Notes: generated by a model not told the origin, from the sequence alone. 27,419 bases of DNA from CALACW01 sp002431305 (GCA_937890355.1 CALACW010000152.1:1-27419), one strand, 5' to 3'; positions 1 to 8,435 are shown, counted from the stretch's first letter. Numbers and translations are program-made.

Positions 1-79
1 TATGTTAATATATATTATAAATTATAATGAATTAAAAATCAATACAATATTTTCCCAAATAAAGTTTTTAATTTATTCA

Positions 80-108
80 TTGTAACTACGGCGGTTTTCT
101 GTTACAAT
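80..108 (+). promoter_or_regulatory. sigma-A promoter of the CDF gene
   Basis: A TTGTAA box (80-85), a 17-bp spacer and TACAAT (103-108) match the sigma-A consensus at 4/6 and 5/6. Transcription would start near 115, almost on top of the GTG at 117, so the mRNA leader would be very short or absent. Bases 1-79 are AT-rich and show nothing else I can name. Confidence 0.55.
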
Positions 109-125
109 TAAACACGGTGACCCTG

Positions 126-947
126 ATGAAGAAAGATAACGGGATTAACGCGTCCGCGTATATCGGCATTGCGATATTTATAAATTTCGTTTTGTTTTTA
201 GTAAAACTATACGTCGGACTCACGTCGTCGAGCATATGCATTTATTCCGACGCGATAAACAACATGACCGACACGATTGCGTGCGCGCTCGCCTTAGCGG
301 GAAGCATTATAATGAAAAAAGGCGCGACGGACGAATACCCGAACGGTTATAAAAACGCCGAACATCTCGTAGGTTTCGTAATGGCGGCTCTTATCGCGGT
401 GACGGGCGGGTACTTCGCTTACTCAGCGCTCGAACGGCTTTTGTACCCGAGACCCGTAAATTTCCTCGTAAAACACGCGTTCCTGCTCGCGGTTACGATA
501 ATTGTAAAGCTCGTAATGGGCGTCGTGTTTAAAAAAGCGGCGGACAAATCGGGTTCAGTCATGCTCAAAACCGTGTATATAGACAGCTTCGCCGATTCCG
601 GCGTTACCGCGATGACCCTTATGTCGTTTATAATGAGCAATTTCTCGGGCATCAGAATCGACGCGGTGTTCGGGCTCATAATAAGCGTTATCATAATCGT
701 AAACGCGGTTAAATTATTAAAAAGCTCAGCGCAGACGCTGATGGGCAGAAACGACCCGGAGATAAAGAGAAGCGTAGAAAAACTGCTTAATGAAAATTCA
801 TTTAACATAAAAGAGATAAACGTATTTGATTCGCCCGACGGCACGGTCGTCACCGTAACAGCCGACGGCGGGGAGAACAAAGAGAAAACCGTAAACAAAG
901 CCCGGGAGAATCTCGGCATAAAATTATATTTTAATCAGGAGACATAA
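126..947 (+). CDS. cation diffusion facilitator (CDF) family metal efflux transporter
   Basis: A membrane antiporter predicted to export divalent metal ions in exchange for protons. Several hydrophobic segments fill the first ~200 residues, followed by a ~75-residue cytoplasmic tail like the CDF C-terminal domain. The metal-site helices can be recognised (numbering from the GTG at 117). TM2 carries N48xxxD52 in SDAINNMTD and TM5 carries D156xxxD160 in DSFADSG. Zinc CDFs normally have His/Asp at the first position of these pairs, and N-D/D-D is closer to the pattern described for manganese-type CDFs, so Zn is not the obvious substrate. I prefer ATG 126, with GGTGA five bases upstream, over GTG 117. 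The promoter is so close that a near-leaderless start at 117 is possible. The stop is three bases before the phosphoesterase ATG, so the two genes are probably co-transcribed. Confidence 0.85.
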   Translation: MKKDNGINASAYIGIAIFINFVLFLVKLYVGLTSSSICIYSDAINNMTDTIACALALAGSIIMKKGATDEYPNGYKNAEHLVGFVMAALIAVTGGYFAYSALERLLYPRPVNFLVKHAFLLAVTIIVKLVMGVVFKKAADKSGSVMLKTVYIDSFADSGVTAMTLMSFIMSNFSGIRIDAVFGLIISVIIIVNAVKLLKSSAQTLMGRNDPEIKRSVEKLLNENSFNIKEINVFDSPDGTVVTVTADGGENKEKTVNKARENLGIKLYFNQET

Positions 948-949
948 AA

Positions 950-2308
950 ATGGCTCAAAAGACAGAAAAAACAACAACAGAACCGACGGCTAAGCCCGAA
1001 AAGAAAAAGAAGAACCGCAAAAAGACCGCGCTCAAAGTCATTGCGTTAATTCTCGCCGTGATAATCGGAGTCGGGGGCATAGGAACTATAATTACGCTCG
1101 TAAGCTCCGGCGCGAACATCAAACTTGCGAAGTCGTACGCGAAGGTCGAGTACGATTCACAGCTCGTACCCGAAAAGGACGACGACGGCGACTGGACTTT
1201 CACGACGGACAGGGATTTTAAGATAGTTCAGCTCACCGACGTGCATATCGGCGGCGGTAATCTCTCGGGCAAAAAGGATTCGAACGCGATAACGGCGGTT
1301 GCAACCATGCTCACAACGGAGAAGCCCGACCTCGTTATCGTAACGGGCGATATCGCATATCCCGTTCCCTTCCAGGCAGGTACGTTCAACAACAAAACGG
1401 CAGCCAAAACGTTCGCTTCGTTAATGGAATCGCTCGGAATTTACTGGACGCTCGCGTTCGGTAACCACGACACGGAGGCGTACAGCTACTATTCGCGTGA
1501 GGATATAGCCGATTTCTACATGAACGGCGACTATCCGCACTGTATTTTCGTTCCCGGTCCCGACGACGTTGACGGCAGCGGAAACCAGGTTATAAAGGTT
1601 AAGAATTCAAAGGGCATAATCACGCAGGCTCTCTATATTTTCGACTCGCATTCGTACATAGACGGCGACTTCCTCGGAATTCAATGGAAATACGACAACA
1701 TTCACGACAATCAGATAGACTGGTATTCGTCGAGAGTTGCCCAGCTTGAAAACGAGAACGCTTCCGCAGTAAGCGAAGCTCAGGCTTCCGACCCGAACGG
1801 AAACTATCTCCCGCTTACGAATGTAAAATCTCTCGCGTTCTTCCACATTCCCCTTACCGAATTTAAAGACGCGTGGACGGAGTTTGAGGACAACGGATAT
1901 AAGGACACCGACGAGGTTCACTACAAGGGCGGACTTCTCGGCGAGACAGGCGAACGCGCTATTTACAGCGGTATCCACGAGGATAACCTCTTTGAAACAA
2001 TGTTAGACCTCGGCAGTACGAAGGGCGTATTCTGCGGTCACGACCATTTCAATAACTTTACGATAAATTATAAGGGAATCGATCTCGTTTACGGTTACAG
2101 CGTAGACTATCTTGCATATGTCGGAATCAATAAAAAGGGTTCGCAGAGAGGATGCACGGTCATCACGACGAAGCCCGACGGAACGTACACGATTGAGAAA
2201 AACAATCTTTATAAGAGCGGTAAATACGATATTCCCGCGGGATTTGCGGATAATATCTCAATGCAGTTCGAGGACGTAACATTCAGATATTTCGACGAGG
2301 AAAAGTAA
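950..2308 (+). CDS. membrane-anchored calcineurin-like metallophosphoesterase
   Basis: A predicted dinuclear-metal phosphoesterase of the calcineurin-like superfamily, probably extracytoplasmic and tethered by an N-terminal helix. Residues 1-27 are very Lys-rich and cytoplasmic. Residues 28-53 form one hydrophobic segment, and the catalytic domain starts near residue 88. The metal-ligand motifs appear in order: D97 and H99 (TDVHIGG), D134 (TGDI), N172-H173 (GNHD), H299 (FFHIP) and H364/H366 (GHDH). All expected ligands are present, so it should be active. It resembles purple acid phosphatase/Icc-like phosphohydrolases, but the substrate cannot be read from sequence. A GGAG site sits just upstream inside the end of the CDF gene. 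The gene ends before a strong terminator. Confidence 0.88.
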   Translation: MAQKTEKTTTEPTAKPEKKKKNRKKTALKVIALILAVIIGVGGIGTIITLVSSGANIKLAKSYAKVEYDSQLVPEKDDDGDWTFTTDRDFKIVQLTDVHIGGGNLSGKKDSNAITAVATMLTTEKPDLVIVTGDIAYPVPFQAGTFNNKTAAKTFASLMESLGIYWTLAFGNHDTEAYSYYSREDIADFYMNGDYPHCIFVPGPDDVDGSGNQVIKVKNSKGIITQALYIFDSHSYIDGDFLGIQWKYDNIHDNQIDWYSSRVAQLENENASAVSEAQASDPNGNYLPLTNVKSLAFFHIPLTEFKDAWTEFEDNGYKDTDEVHYKGGLLGETGERAIYSGIHEDNLFETMLDLGSTKGVFCGHDHFNNFTINYKGIDLVYGYSVDYLAYVGINKKGSQRGCTVITTKPDGTYTIEKNNLYKSGKYDIPAGFADNISMQFEDVTFRYFDEEK

Positions 2309-2323
2309 AAATAAATAAATTCG

Positions 2324-2356
2324 GCGCGGAGCAGTTACGTTCCGCGCTTTTTTATT
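2324..2356 (+). terminator. rho-independent terminator after the phosphoesterase gene
   Basis: A perfect 7-bp GC stem (GCGCGGA at 2324-2330 with TCCGCGC at 2341-2347) is followed by six Ts. It closes the CDF-phosphoesterase transcript. Confidence 0.85.
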
Positions 2357-2421
2357 GCAAAGAACGCGAAATTCGATTATAATGGAATACAATGCATTTA
2401 TATACAGACAGAGGAATTAAA

Positions 2422-2692
2422 GTGGAATCGGAAAATCATTATTTAACATGCGAAAAGAATTGGGTTTACTATACCCTAATAACGATATCGGGCTTTTTCG
2501 GCGCGTTTACGTATTTGCTCAGGGGAAACGTATTCTGCAACGCACAGACGGGCAACGTCGTTCTGCTCGCACTTAAAGGGCAGAGCAATCTGGCTTACGC
2601 TTGTGCCGTTTACCGCTCTGCTTATCTCGTTTATACGCGCGGACGTTAAGTCAAATGAGGACGAACTCGAACAAAAACCGCTCAGGCATTAA
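2422..2692 (+). pseudogene. remnant of a DUF1275 (YoaK-type) membrane protein with internal deletion
   Basis: The first ~50 residues look like the N-terminus of DUF1275 proteins, with motifs ISGFFGAFTYLLRG and NAQTGNVVLL. From about 2580 the reading frame that makes sense shifts by one. There AIWLTLVPFTALLISFIRAD, a hydrophobic helix with a charged tail, runs to a stop at 2692. DUF1275 proteins usually have well over 200 residues and about six helices. Only about 90 codons remain, so the middle has been lost and the ends joined out of frame. The likely original start is GTG 2422, with GAGG upstream; the ATG at 2392 has no good ribosome site. No function is expected. Confidence 0.75.
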
Positions 2693-2724
2693 AAAAAGAC
2701 TGTCCCGATTCGTTATCGGAACAG
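2692..2724 (-). terminator. terminator of the minus-strand DUF4143 ATPase gene
   Basis: A 10-bp stem with one mismatch (2700-2709 with 2715-2724) is followed, on the minus strand, by a run of Ts (plus-strand A run 2691-2697). It lies just past the ATPase stop codon at 2736. Confidence 0.75.
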
Positions 2725-2735
2725 CCTCTCTGTTT

Positions 2736-4040
2736 TCACTTTAAAAATTGTTTTATGTTTTCTATTTCATACAGCGGAATATTTATAAGCGAGCCGTCTG
2801 TTTTGAAATCCGACATTGACGTTCTGACTGCTATTCTCGGTGTAAATTTTTCGCGGTATGTTTTTAAGCTCTTTGCTTTCAGATTTGTTTGGGCCTTTAC
2901 TTCAACGGGGATTATCTCTTCCCCTGTGTCGGCAATAAAATCAATTTCGCACGATCCGCGGTCGTTCGTATAATAATAGACGTTTAAATCCTCAACGGTC
3001 TTCAGCTGCTGGCAGACATATTGTTCGGTAAGCGCGCCTTTAAATTCCGTAAACAGATCGCTGCCGTTCAATATTATGCTCTGATTGATTCCCGTCATAC
3101 AGCCGAGCAGACCGATGTCCGCCGTGAAAAGCTTGAACGCCTTTTGATCTTCGTACGCTTTTATCGGTATTTTCGGCGAGGTAACGCGTCCGATTTTATA
3201 TATTAATCCGCAGTCGCACAGCCACATTACAGCGGTTTCAAAATCCTTTGCTCTCGCGCCCTCGCGTACGAGTCCGTAAATAAATTTTCTGTTTTCTTTT
3301 GCAAGCTGGGACGGAATACTGTTGAATATCATTCGTATCTTCGGTACAATTTCGTTCGGAGCGTGTTTTGAAAAATCCTGTTCGTATGACGCGAGAATTC
3401 GTTTCTGAATTTCGCGTACGGCGTTGAAATCTTTGTCCTCGAGAAAACTCTGTACGGCTTCGGGCATTCCGCCGACAAAATAATACTGCTTCAGCGCGTC
3501 AATATAGGTCTGTCTGAATGCAGACAGCATATCTCGGTCGTTATTTTCGAGAACTTCCGCGAACCGATCGCCGTATACGGCGGATAAAAATTCTTTAAAC
3601 GACAGCGGGTACAGATTTAGAAAATCAACCTTGCCCACAGGGAAAGAGGTTCCCTCGTGCAGTGCGATTCCGAGAAGCGACCCCGCGCAGATTATGTGAT
3701 ACTGCGGAGCGTTTTCGTAAAAATATTTTAACGACGACAATGCTTTCGGAACTTCCTGCACCTCATCGAAAATTATAAGTGTGTTTTCGGGGTCGATTTT
3801 TTTTCCGCAGTAAATTTCTATTCCGGTTATCAGCCTGTCGGTGTTCAAATCGGATGAAAACAGGGTGTTCATTTGCGGATTTGAATCGAAGTTAACATAT
3901 ACGGTGTTTTCATAAGCTTCTTTTCCGAATTCGCGCATAAGCCATGTTTTGCCTACCTGACGCGCACCCTCGATAATCAAAGGCTTGCGGCGAGGGTCTG
4001 TTTTCCATTTGTATAACTTTTTTATTGCGGTTCTGTACAT
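2736..4040 (-). CDS. AAA-type ATPase with C-terminal DUF4143 domain
   Basis: A predicted P-loop ATPase of a family widespread in gut Clostridia and Bacteroidetes whose cellular role is not established. The N-terminal half has Walker A GARQVGKT and Walker B LIIFDEVQEVP. The C-terminal half matches DUF4143, with the nuclease-like EIDFI...IPVEVKA pattern resembling a PD-(D/E)XK core. I start it at the ATG at 4040 because MYRTAIKKLYKWK is the conserved family N-terminus and GGGAGG lies seven bases upstream. In-frame codons up to 4124 are not coding. It is monocistronic, divergent from the methyltransferase and closed by its own terminator. Such genes are often scattered and variable between strains; I would not assign it to a toxin or defence system without more evidence. 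Confidence 0.88.
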   Translation of the reverse strand: MYRTAIKKLYKWKTDPRRKPLIIEGARQVGKTWLMREFGKEAYENTVYVNFDSNPQMNTLFSSDLNTDRLITGIEIYCGKKIDPENTLIIFDEVQEVPKALSSLKYFYENAPQYHIICAGSLLGIALHEGTSFPVGKVDFLNLYPLSFKEFLSAVYGDRFAEVLENNDRDMLSAFRQTYIDALKQYYFVGGMPEAVQSFLEDKDFNAVREIQKRILASYEQDFSKHAPNEIVPKIRMIFNSIPSQLAKENRKFIYGLVREGARAKDFETAVMWLCDCGLIYKIGRVTSPKIPIKAYEDQKAFKLFTADIGLLGCMTGINQSIILNGSDLFTEFKGALTEQYVCQQLKTVEDLNVYYYTNDRGSCEIDFIADTGEEIIPVEVKAQTNLKAKSLKTYREKFTPRIAVRTSMSDFKTDGSLINIPLYEIENIKQFLK

Positions 4041-4191
4041 AGTACCGCCTCCCAAATTTATAATCGCATTATAAGTATAACACACTTTTACAGAAATTGC
4101 AATGAAAAAGCGTATTATGAACACACTTTTTACAACGAAAAATGTATTGCAACTGCATTTTTTACGACGAATAGTAAATTTTCAGTAATAA

Positions 4192-4220
4192 TTGAGAATA
4201 TCGGCGTTTTATGTTATACT
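4192..4220 (+). promoter_or_regulatory. sigma-A promoter of the methyltransferase-GrpB unit
   Basis: TTGAGA (4192-4197), a 17-bp spacer and TATACT (4215-4220) make a near-consensus promoter. The leader runs about 100 bases to the GTG at 4326 and holds no convincing RNA structure. Confidence 0.75.
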
Positions 4221-4325
4221 ATTTATGCTCAAAGCAAAAATAAAATCTGTTCTCAAGGACTGTATAACGCATAATACATAATTCACGCACAAAAAACAGA
4301 CTTTTTTAAGAAAGGTGAGGTAATC

Positions 4326-5073
4326 GTGGACTACACAAACCGTTTTGACGGCAAGGGCGAAATTTACGCCAAGGCAAGACCGGAAATACGCCGCCGCGCT
4401 TTTTGATTATTTTAAAAATGAAATGAATATACCCGCCGGAAGCGTATTTGCCGACGTCGGTTCGGGTACGGGAATTTTTACGAAGCAATTGATTGACTGC
4501 GGTTACCGCGTATTCGCTGTCGAACCGAACGGGGATATGAGAAGAAAAGCCGAGGAAAAGCTCAACGGCAATGATAATTTTACGTCCGTTACCGGCAGCG
4601 AGGGCAATATGAATCTGCCCGAAAATTCCGTTGATTATGTCTGCGCCGCGCAGGCTTTTCACTGGTTTGACCCCGAGGCGTTCAAAAAAGAATGTAAACG
4701 AGTTTTAAAACCCGGCGGTAAGGTGATTATCGTTTATAATTCCAGAATCGAATCCGCGGAATGTAACAAAGCGATCGCCGAATTGAGATACAAATACAAC
4801 AGCGAATTCCACGGCTTTTCAAACGGCATGAACGACGAAAAATGCCTGTCTTTCTTCTCGAAAAACGGCGTTGTTTTCCGCGCGGATAATACGCTTACAT
4901 ATGATAGGCTCAGCTACGTAAACCGCGTGCTGTCCTCATCTTATTCATTAAAAGAGGACGACGAAAAATACGGCGAATATTTAAAAGAAATAAATGCGAT
5001 TTTCGACAGGTTCTCAAGGGACGGATTCATTTCTGTTCCGAACGAAACGGTCGCGTATATCGGTGAGATTTAA
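4326..5073 (+). pseudogene. class I SAM-dependent methyltransferase, disrupted by a single-base frameshift
   Basis: A methyltransferase of the Methyltransf_11 type. Motif I DVGSGTGIFTKQL, the acidic loop after strand 2 (VEPNGDM), and HWFDPEAFKKECKRVLKPGG (motif region III) are all present; the methyl acceptor is unknown. GTG 4326, preceded by AGGTGAGG, opens VDYTNRFDGKGEIYAKARPE, a typical family N-terminus, but that frame stops soon after. The continuation YAAALFDYFKNEMN lies in the next frame. Removing one A from AAA at 4384-4386 restores RPEYAAALFDY and a 248-residue protein of normal length. The TTG at 4345 opens the downstream frame but gives a nonsense N-terminus. This may be a true mutation or an assembly error. 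It precedes the GrpB gene in one transcript. Confidence 0.8.
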
Positions 5074-5098
5074 TTTCTGAAAAAATAGAGAGGTTTAT

Positions 5099-5635
5099 AT
5101 GCCGATAGGATTAAAAAGAGGAACCGTAAGCGTTCGGGAGCATCAGACCGAATGGGAATATTCCGCCCGGGAAATGATAAAAATATTAAAAGAAACGGCG
5201 AAAAACGACATTATCGACGCACAGCATATCGGAAGCACAGCGGTAAAAACCGTCTGTGCGAAGCCGATTATTGATATCGTTGCCGGAGTAAACGATTTTA
5301 ATAACATGTTTAAGCATAACGACGAATTAATGAAAAAAGGAATTGTTTACAGACGTGAGGATCACCCGGAACAGCATCTGTATGTCTGCGAAGATAAGGC
5401 GGCGAACATACAGACGCACTATATCCACGTCGTTATCTATAACCAAAAAAACTGGAACAACTACATAAACATGCGCGATTATCTCAACGCAAACGCCCCC
5501 GCCGCCGCGGAATACTCCGAATTAAAAAAACGGCTGGCGGAAAAATATCCGAACGACCGAATCGCGTATACTAACGGAAAAAGCGAGTTGATCCAAAAAA
5601 TCTTAAAACTCGCAGAAATGCAAAACAACAGTTAA
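5099..5635 (+). CDS. GrpB family protein (UPF0157)
   Basis: A member of the GrpB/UPF0157 family, which has a nucleotidyltransferase-like fold and no settled function; some members are fused to dephospho-CoA kinase. The family signature is clear near residues 40-60: QHIGSTAV followed by KPIIDIVAGV, with the Gly-Ser and the downstream Asp where a polymerase-beta-like fold would place them. HYIHVV and the WNNYINMRDYLNAN segment are also typical. At 178 residues it has the normal length for a stand-alone protein. GAGAGG precedes the ATG by about eight bases. It lies 25 bases after the frameshifted methyltransferase and before a strong terminator, so it should still be expressed. Confidence 0.88.
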   Translation: MPIGLKRGTVSVREHQTEWEYSAREMIKILKETAKNDIIDAQHIGSTAVKTVCAKPIIDIVAGVNDFNNMFKHNDELMKKGIVYRREDHPEQHLYVCEDKAANIQTHYIHVVIYNQKNWNNYINMRDYLNANAPAAAEYSELKKRLAEKYPNDRIAYTNGKSELIQKILKLAEMQNNS

Positions 5636-5649
5636 AATAAACGCAATAT

Positions 5650-5690
5650 TTAACGCGGGAGATTGTGTCTCCCGCGTTAATTTTTTATTT
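5650..5690 (+). terminator. strong rho-independent terminator after the GrpB gene
   Basis: A perfect 13-bp stem (5650-5662 with 5668-5680) around a 5-base loop is followed by a T-rich run from 5681. Confidence 0.92.
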
Positions 5691-5744
5691 ATTTTTTTAA
5701 CGCAAACATTCTTTTTGTACTTAATCCGAATTTGCATAATTATT

Positions 5745-6335
5745 TTAATCTGATTTCCATTCCGGTCCCTGCCCACTGCCCGCTGACATCTCCGCCAGCG
5801 TTTCCGCCGCGTTCTCCCCTATCACTTCCTCCCAGCATTCGAACGTCTCGTTCACTGCCCGCGCCGGTTTTACCTTCGTGAATTCCGACATAATATCCTC
5901 CGTTCCCTCGCGCGAAAGTCTGCACGAAGAAAACACGAGTCTGTACGCGCCGTTCTTTTTATAAAGCGACGAGGTTATGAACAGATTGAGTTTTTCAGCC
6001 GAGAAGCAGAACGCGCACAGGTTTTCAAAATCAGAACTCTCCGCCGTGTAAAATTCCGGCTCGTTTTTAATAAGCGCCCTGCCCGGGTTCTTCGTAAAAT
6101 TAAAAAACAGCATACACCCTCCGTCCGAATCGGGCAGAGCCTCTATCGTCATTCCGCGCTCAAAAAAACGCGGATCGTCTGCTTTTTCGTTTATCTTTTC
6201 GAGCGCAAAGCGGACTATCAGTCTCGTTTTATCGGATGAATAATCGAGAGAATCGTATGTAACGCCGAATTCTTCAAGCTCCGAACGCGAAATCATGACC
6301 GCCGCGCATCCTTCTCTTATATTTAAAATATTCAT
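5745..6335 (-). CDS. mecA: MecA-like adaptor protein
   Basis: Resembles MecA, the adaptor that delivers substrates to the ClpCP protease in Firmicutes. The N-terminal ~85 residues carry the recognisable MecA pattern: a short beta strand, SRSELEEFGVTYDSLDY, a helix, then an IEALPDSDGGCMLFF strand. The C-terminal part (about residues 95-180, with FENLCAFCFSA and a SLYKKNGAYRLVF strand) corresponds to the ClpC-binding domain. At 196 residues it is slightly shorter than Bacillus MecA. The start is the ATG at 6335, with AGGGGG eight bases upstream; in-frame codons up to 6416 lack family similarity. The tail is rich in Gly and Ser. The gene stands alone on the minus strand, and bases 6336-6549 upstream hold the divergent purA promoter. 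Confidence 0.72.
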   Translation of the reverse strand: MNILNIREGCAAVMISRSELEEFGVTYDSLDYSSDKTRLIVRFALEKINEKADDPRFFERGMTIEALPDSDGGCMLFFNFTKNPGRALIKNEPEFYTAESSDFENLCAFCFSAEKLNLFITSSLYKKNGAYRLVFSSCRLSREGTEDIMSEFTKVKPARAVNETFECWEEVIGENAAETLAEMSAGSGQGPEWKSD

Positions 6336-6482
6336 ACTCCGAACCCCCTTAGTTTTATAATATTCGCTCTGCTTGTTTGAAGCAATTAAAAAAATAAGGA
6401 AACCCGTCTTTTTCATTTATAAAAATAAGGCGTTGAGGCTAATAATTAGAAAAATAACCGATAATAAATATGATAATTCCAA

Positions 6483-6510
6483 TTGAGAATAAAAAATATT
6501 TATATATGAT
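6483..6510 (+). promoter_or_regulatory. sigma-A promoter of purA
   Basis: TTGAGA (6483-6488), a 16-bp AT-rich spacer and TATGAT (6505-6510). I see no purine riboswitch or PurR-like palindrome in the leader. Confidence 0.55.
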
Positions 6511-6549
6511 ATAAAATATATACGAATAATTAAACTGGAGATGTATTTT

Positions 6550-7824
6550 ATGTTAACTTCCATAGTAGGTATCAACTGGGGCGACGAGGGCAAGGGCCGT
6601 ATGGTCGACCTTTTCGCGTCCGATTACGACGTGGTAGCCCGTTATCAGGGCGGTAACAACGCCGGTCACACCGTTATAAACGACAAGGGCAAATTCGTCC
6701 TCAATCTTCTTCCCTCGGGTATTCTCAGCGACACCACCGTCAACGTTATGGGCAACGGTATGGTTATTGACGTCGAGCATCTGACAAAGGAGATTAAGGC
6801 GATTACGGACAAGGGGATTTCCGTAACTCCCGACAATCTTAAAATAAGCGATAAGGCTGTTATCTGCATGCCTTATCACAAACTTCTCGACTGTCTTGAG
6901 GAGGACAGACTCGGCGACGCGAAATTCGGTTCGACGAGAAGAGGCATTTCCCCCGTTTACTCCGACAAATACATGAAAAAGGCTATCAGAATGGGCGACC
7001 TTTTCGATAAAGAGGCTCTTAAAAAGAAACTTGCGCCCATCGTAGAGTGGAAGAATCTCACCGTTGCGAACGGCTACGGTCACGAGCCGATTTCCGCTGA
7101 CGAAATGTACGACTGGCTCATGACTTACGCGGAGCCTTTCGTCCCTTACATATGCGACACGACCGTTTACCTCAACGAGATGAACAGACAGGGCAAGAAC
7201 ATTATGTTCGAAGCTCAGCTCGGCGCGCTCCGAGACATAGATTTCGGCATTTATCCCTATACCTCCGCTTCTTCGACAATTGCCGCTTATGCTCCCATCG
7301 GCGCGGGCGTTCCCAATCTTCACCTTGACGAGGTTATCGGCATAATGAAAGCGTACTCCACCTGCGTAGGCGAGGGTCCGTTCACCGCTGAGATGTTCGG
7401 CGACGAAGCCGAAGAGCTGAGAAAAGCGGGCGGAGAATACGGCGCGGCAACCGGCAGACCGAGAAGAGTCGGCGGATTCGACGTTGTCGCTTCGAGATAC
7501 GGCACGCTTGTACAGGGCGCTACATGCATCGCACTTACGAAACTCGACGTTCTCTCGTATCTTGACAAGATTCCCGTTTGCGTCGCTTACGACATTGACG
7601 GCGAGATCGTTCACGACTTCCCCGTAGGCGTTGCGCTTATGAAGGCTAAGCCCGTTTACGAGTACCTCGACGGATTCAAATGCGACGTTTCAAAGTGCAG
7701 AAAGAAAGAGGATCTGCCCGAGAACGCTCTTAAATATATCGAATACATTGAAAAACAGGTCGGATGCAAGGTCAAGTACGTTTCCGTCGGCGCCGAAAGA
7801 GACGCTTACGTTCAGATGTATTAA
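6550..7824 (+). CDS. purA: adenylosuccinate synthetase
   Basis: Makes adenylosuccinate from IMP, aspartate and GTP, the first committed step of AMP synthesis, in the cytoplasm. The N-terminus has the signature GINWGDEGKGR containing the catalytic Asp, followed by GGNNAGHT with the catalytic His. RRGISPVYSDK, the base-binding region, and GATGRPRRVGG are further family signatures. The 424-residue length is normal. I choose ATG 6550 because GGAG at 6537-6540 is nine bases upstream; the in-frame ATG at 6541 directly abuts that site. The next gene starts 18 bases after the stop, so purA, the ANTAR regulator and trpS probably form one transcript. The Clostridial form reads NWGDEGKGR where many bacteria have QWGDEGKGK. 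Confidence 0.97.
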   Translation: MLTSIVGINWGDEGKGRMVDLFASDYDVVARYQGGNNAGHTVINDKGKFVLNLLPSGILSDTTVNVMGNGMVIDVEHLTKEIKAITDKGISVTPDNLKISDKAVICMPYHKLLDCLEEDRLGDAKFGSTRRGISPVYSDKYMKKAIRMGDLFDKEALKKKLAPIVEWKNLTVANGYGHEPISADEMYDWLMTYAEPFVPYICDTTVYLNEMNRQGKNIMFEAQLGALRDIDFGIYPYTSASSTIAAYAPIGAGVPNLHLDEVIGIMKAYSTCVGEGPFTAEMFGDEAEELRKAGGEYGAATGRPRRVGGFDVVASRYGTLVQGATCIALTKLDVLSYLDKIPVCVAYDIDGEIVHDFPVGVALMKAKPVYEYLDGFKCDVSKCRKKEDLPENALKYIEYIEKQVGCKVKYVSVGAERDAYVQMY

Positions 7825-7842
7825 TTAAAAGGCGGTTTTTCC

Positions 7843-8421
7843 ATGCGCTGTAACGTACTTCTTGTATCCTCAAGCGAAAAAGGCGCGGCGGCAATATCAT
7901 CGCTCATTTCCGACGATAAGTATTATCCCGTTGTGACTGCCGATTCAGTCTCGCATGCCCAAATGCTGTGCGAGGCGGGCAGTTACGACCTTATAATAGT
8001 AAACGCTCCGCTGTCCGATGACTTCGGCGCGGAATTCGCGGTAAAAAAATCATTGGAACAGACATGTTCGGTCATTATGGTTGCCAATGAAAATATCATC
8101 CGCAAATTAAGCGCAAAGGTCAGCAAATACGGCATTCTCGTAACAAAAAAGCCTATTGATGTTTCCGCGTTCGGCGTCTGTCTCGACCTTGCGTGCGCGA
8201 TGATTTCGAGATATAAAAAACTCGAAGCGCAGAACGAGGAGCTTAAGGAGAAATTAAGCGAGGTAAAACTTGTCGAGAGAGCCAAAAACGTGCTTATGGA
8301 GTGTCTTAAAATGACAGAACCGCAGGCGCACAGGTATCTCGAAAAACAGGCTATGGATATGCGCGTAACGAAAAAGGAAGCCGCAGGTTCCGTAATCAGA
8401 ACCTACACCGATTCCTATTGA
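7843..8421 (+). CDS. ANTAR-domain response regulator with degenerate receiver
   Basis: A two-domain regulator: an N-terminal receiver-like fold (about residues 1-120), a short coiled-coil linker (KKLEAQNEELKEKLSEVK) and a C-terminal ANTAR RNA-binding domain (about 138-190, with VERAKNVLMECLKMTEPQAH). ANTAR proteins usually act as antiterminators, binding paired hairpins in target mRNAs. The position where the phosphorylated Asp should sit after strand 3 reads N54 in DLIIVNAPLSDD, so ordinary phospho-activation is unlikely; Asn at this site is seen in other clostridial members. In Clostridia such genes often lie near glutamine synthetase and tie into nitrogen control. Here the neighbours are purA and trpS. 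The gene has an AAGGCGG-type site, and 14 bases separate it from trpS. Confidence 0.88.
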   Translation: MRCNVLLVSSSEKGAAAISSLISDDKYYPVVTADSVSHAQMLCEAGSYDLIIVNAPLSDDFGAEFAVKKSLEQTCSVIMVANENIIRKLSAKVSKYGILVTKKPIDVSAFGVCLDLACAMISRYKKLEAQNEELKEKLSEVKLVERAKNVLMECLKMTEPQAHRYLEKQAMDMRVTKKEAAGSVIRTYTDSY

Positions 8422-8435
8422 AAGGATAAATTTAT

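Noticed and set aside
2736..4040. DUF4143 ATPase as part of a toxin-antitoxin or defence system
   Set aside because: No partner gene or other defence gene is adjacent. The family is common as a solitary gene, so there is no support for that role here.
4244..4310. Possible attenuator in the methyltransferase leader (TCTGTT ... AACAGA followed by CTTTTTT)
   Set aside because: Only six pairs close a loop of more than 40 bases with no inner stem, too weak for an intrinsic terminator.
6553..7614. Long minus-strand open frame of about 350 codons opposite purA
   Set aside because: It is a shadow of purA in a high-GC third-position gene. The translation resembles no family and purA is unmistakable.
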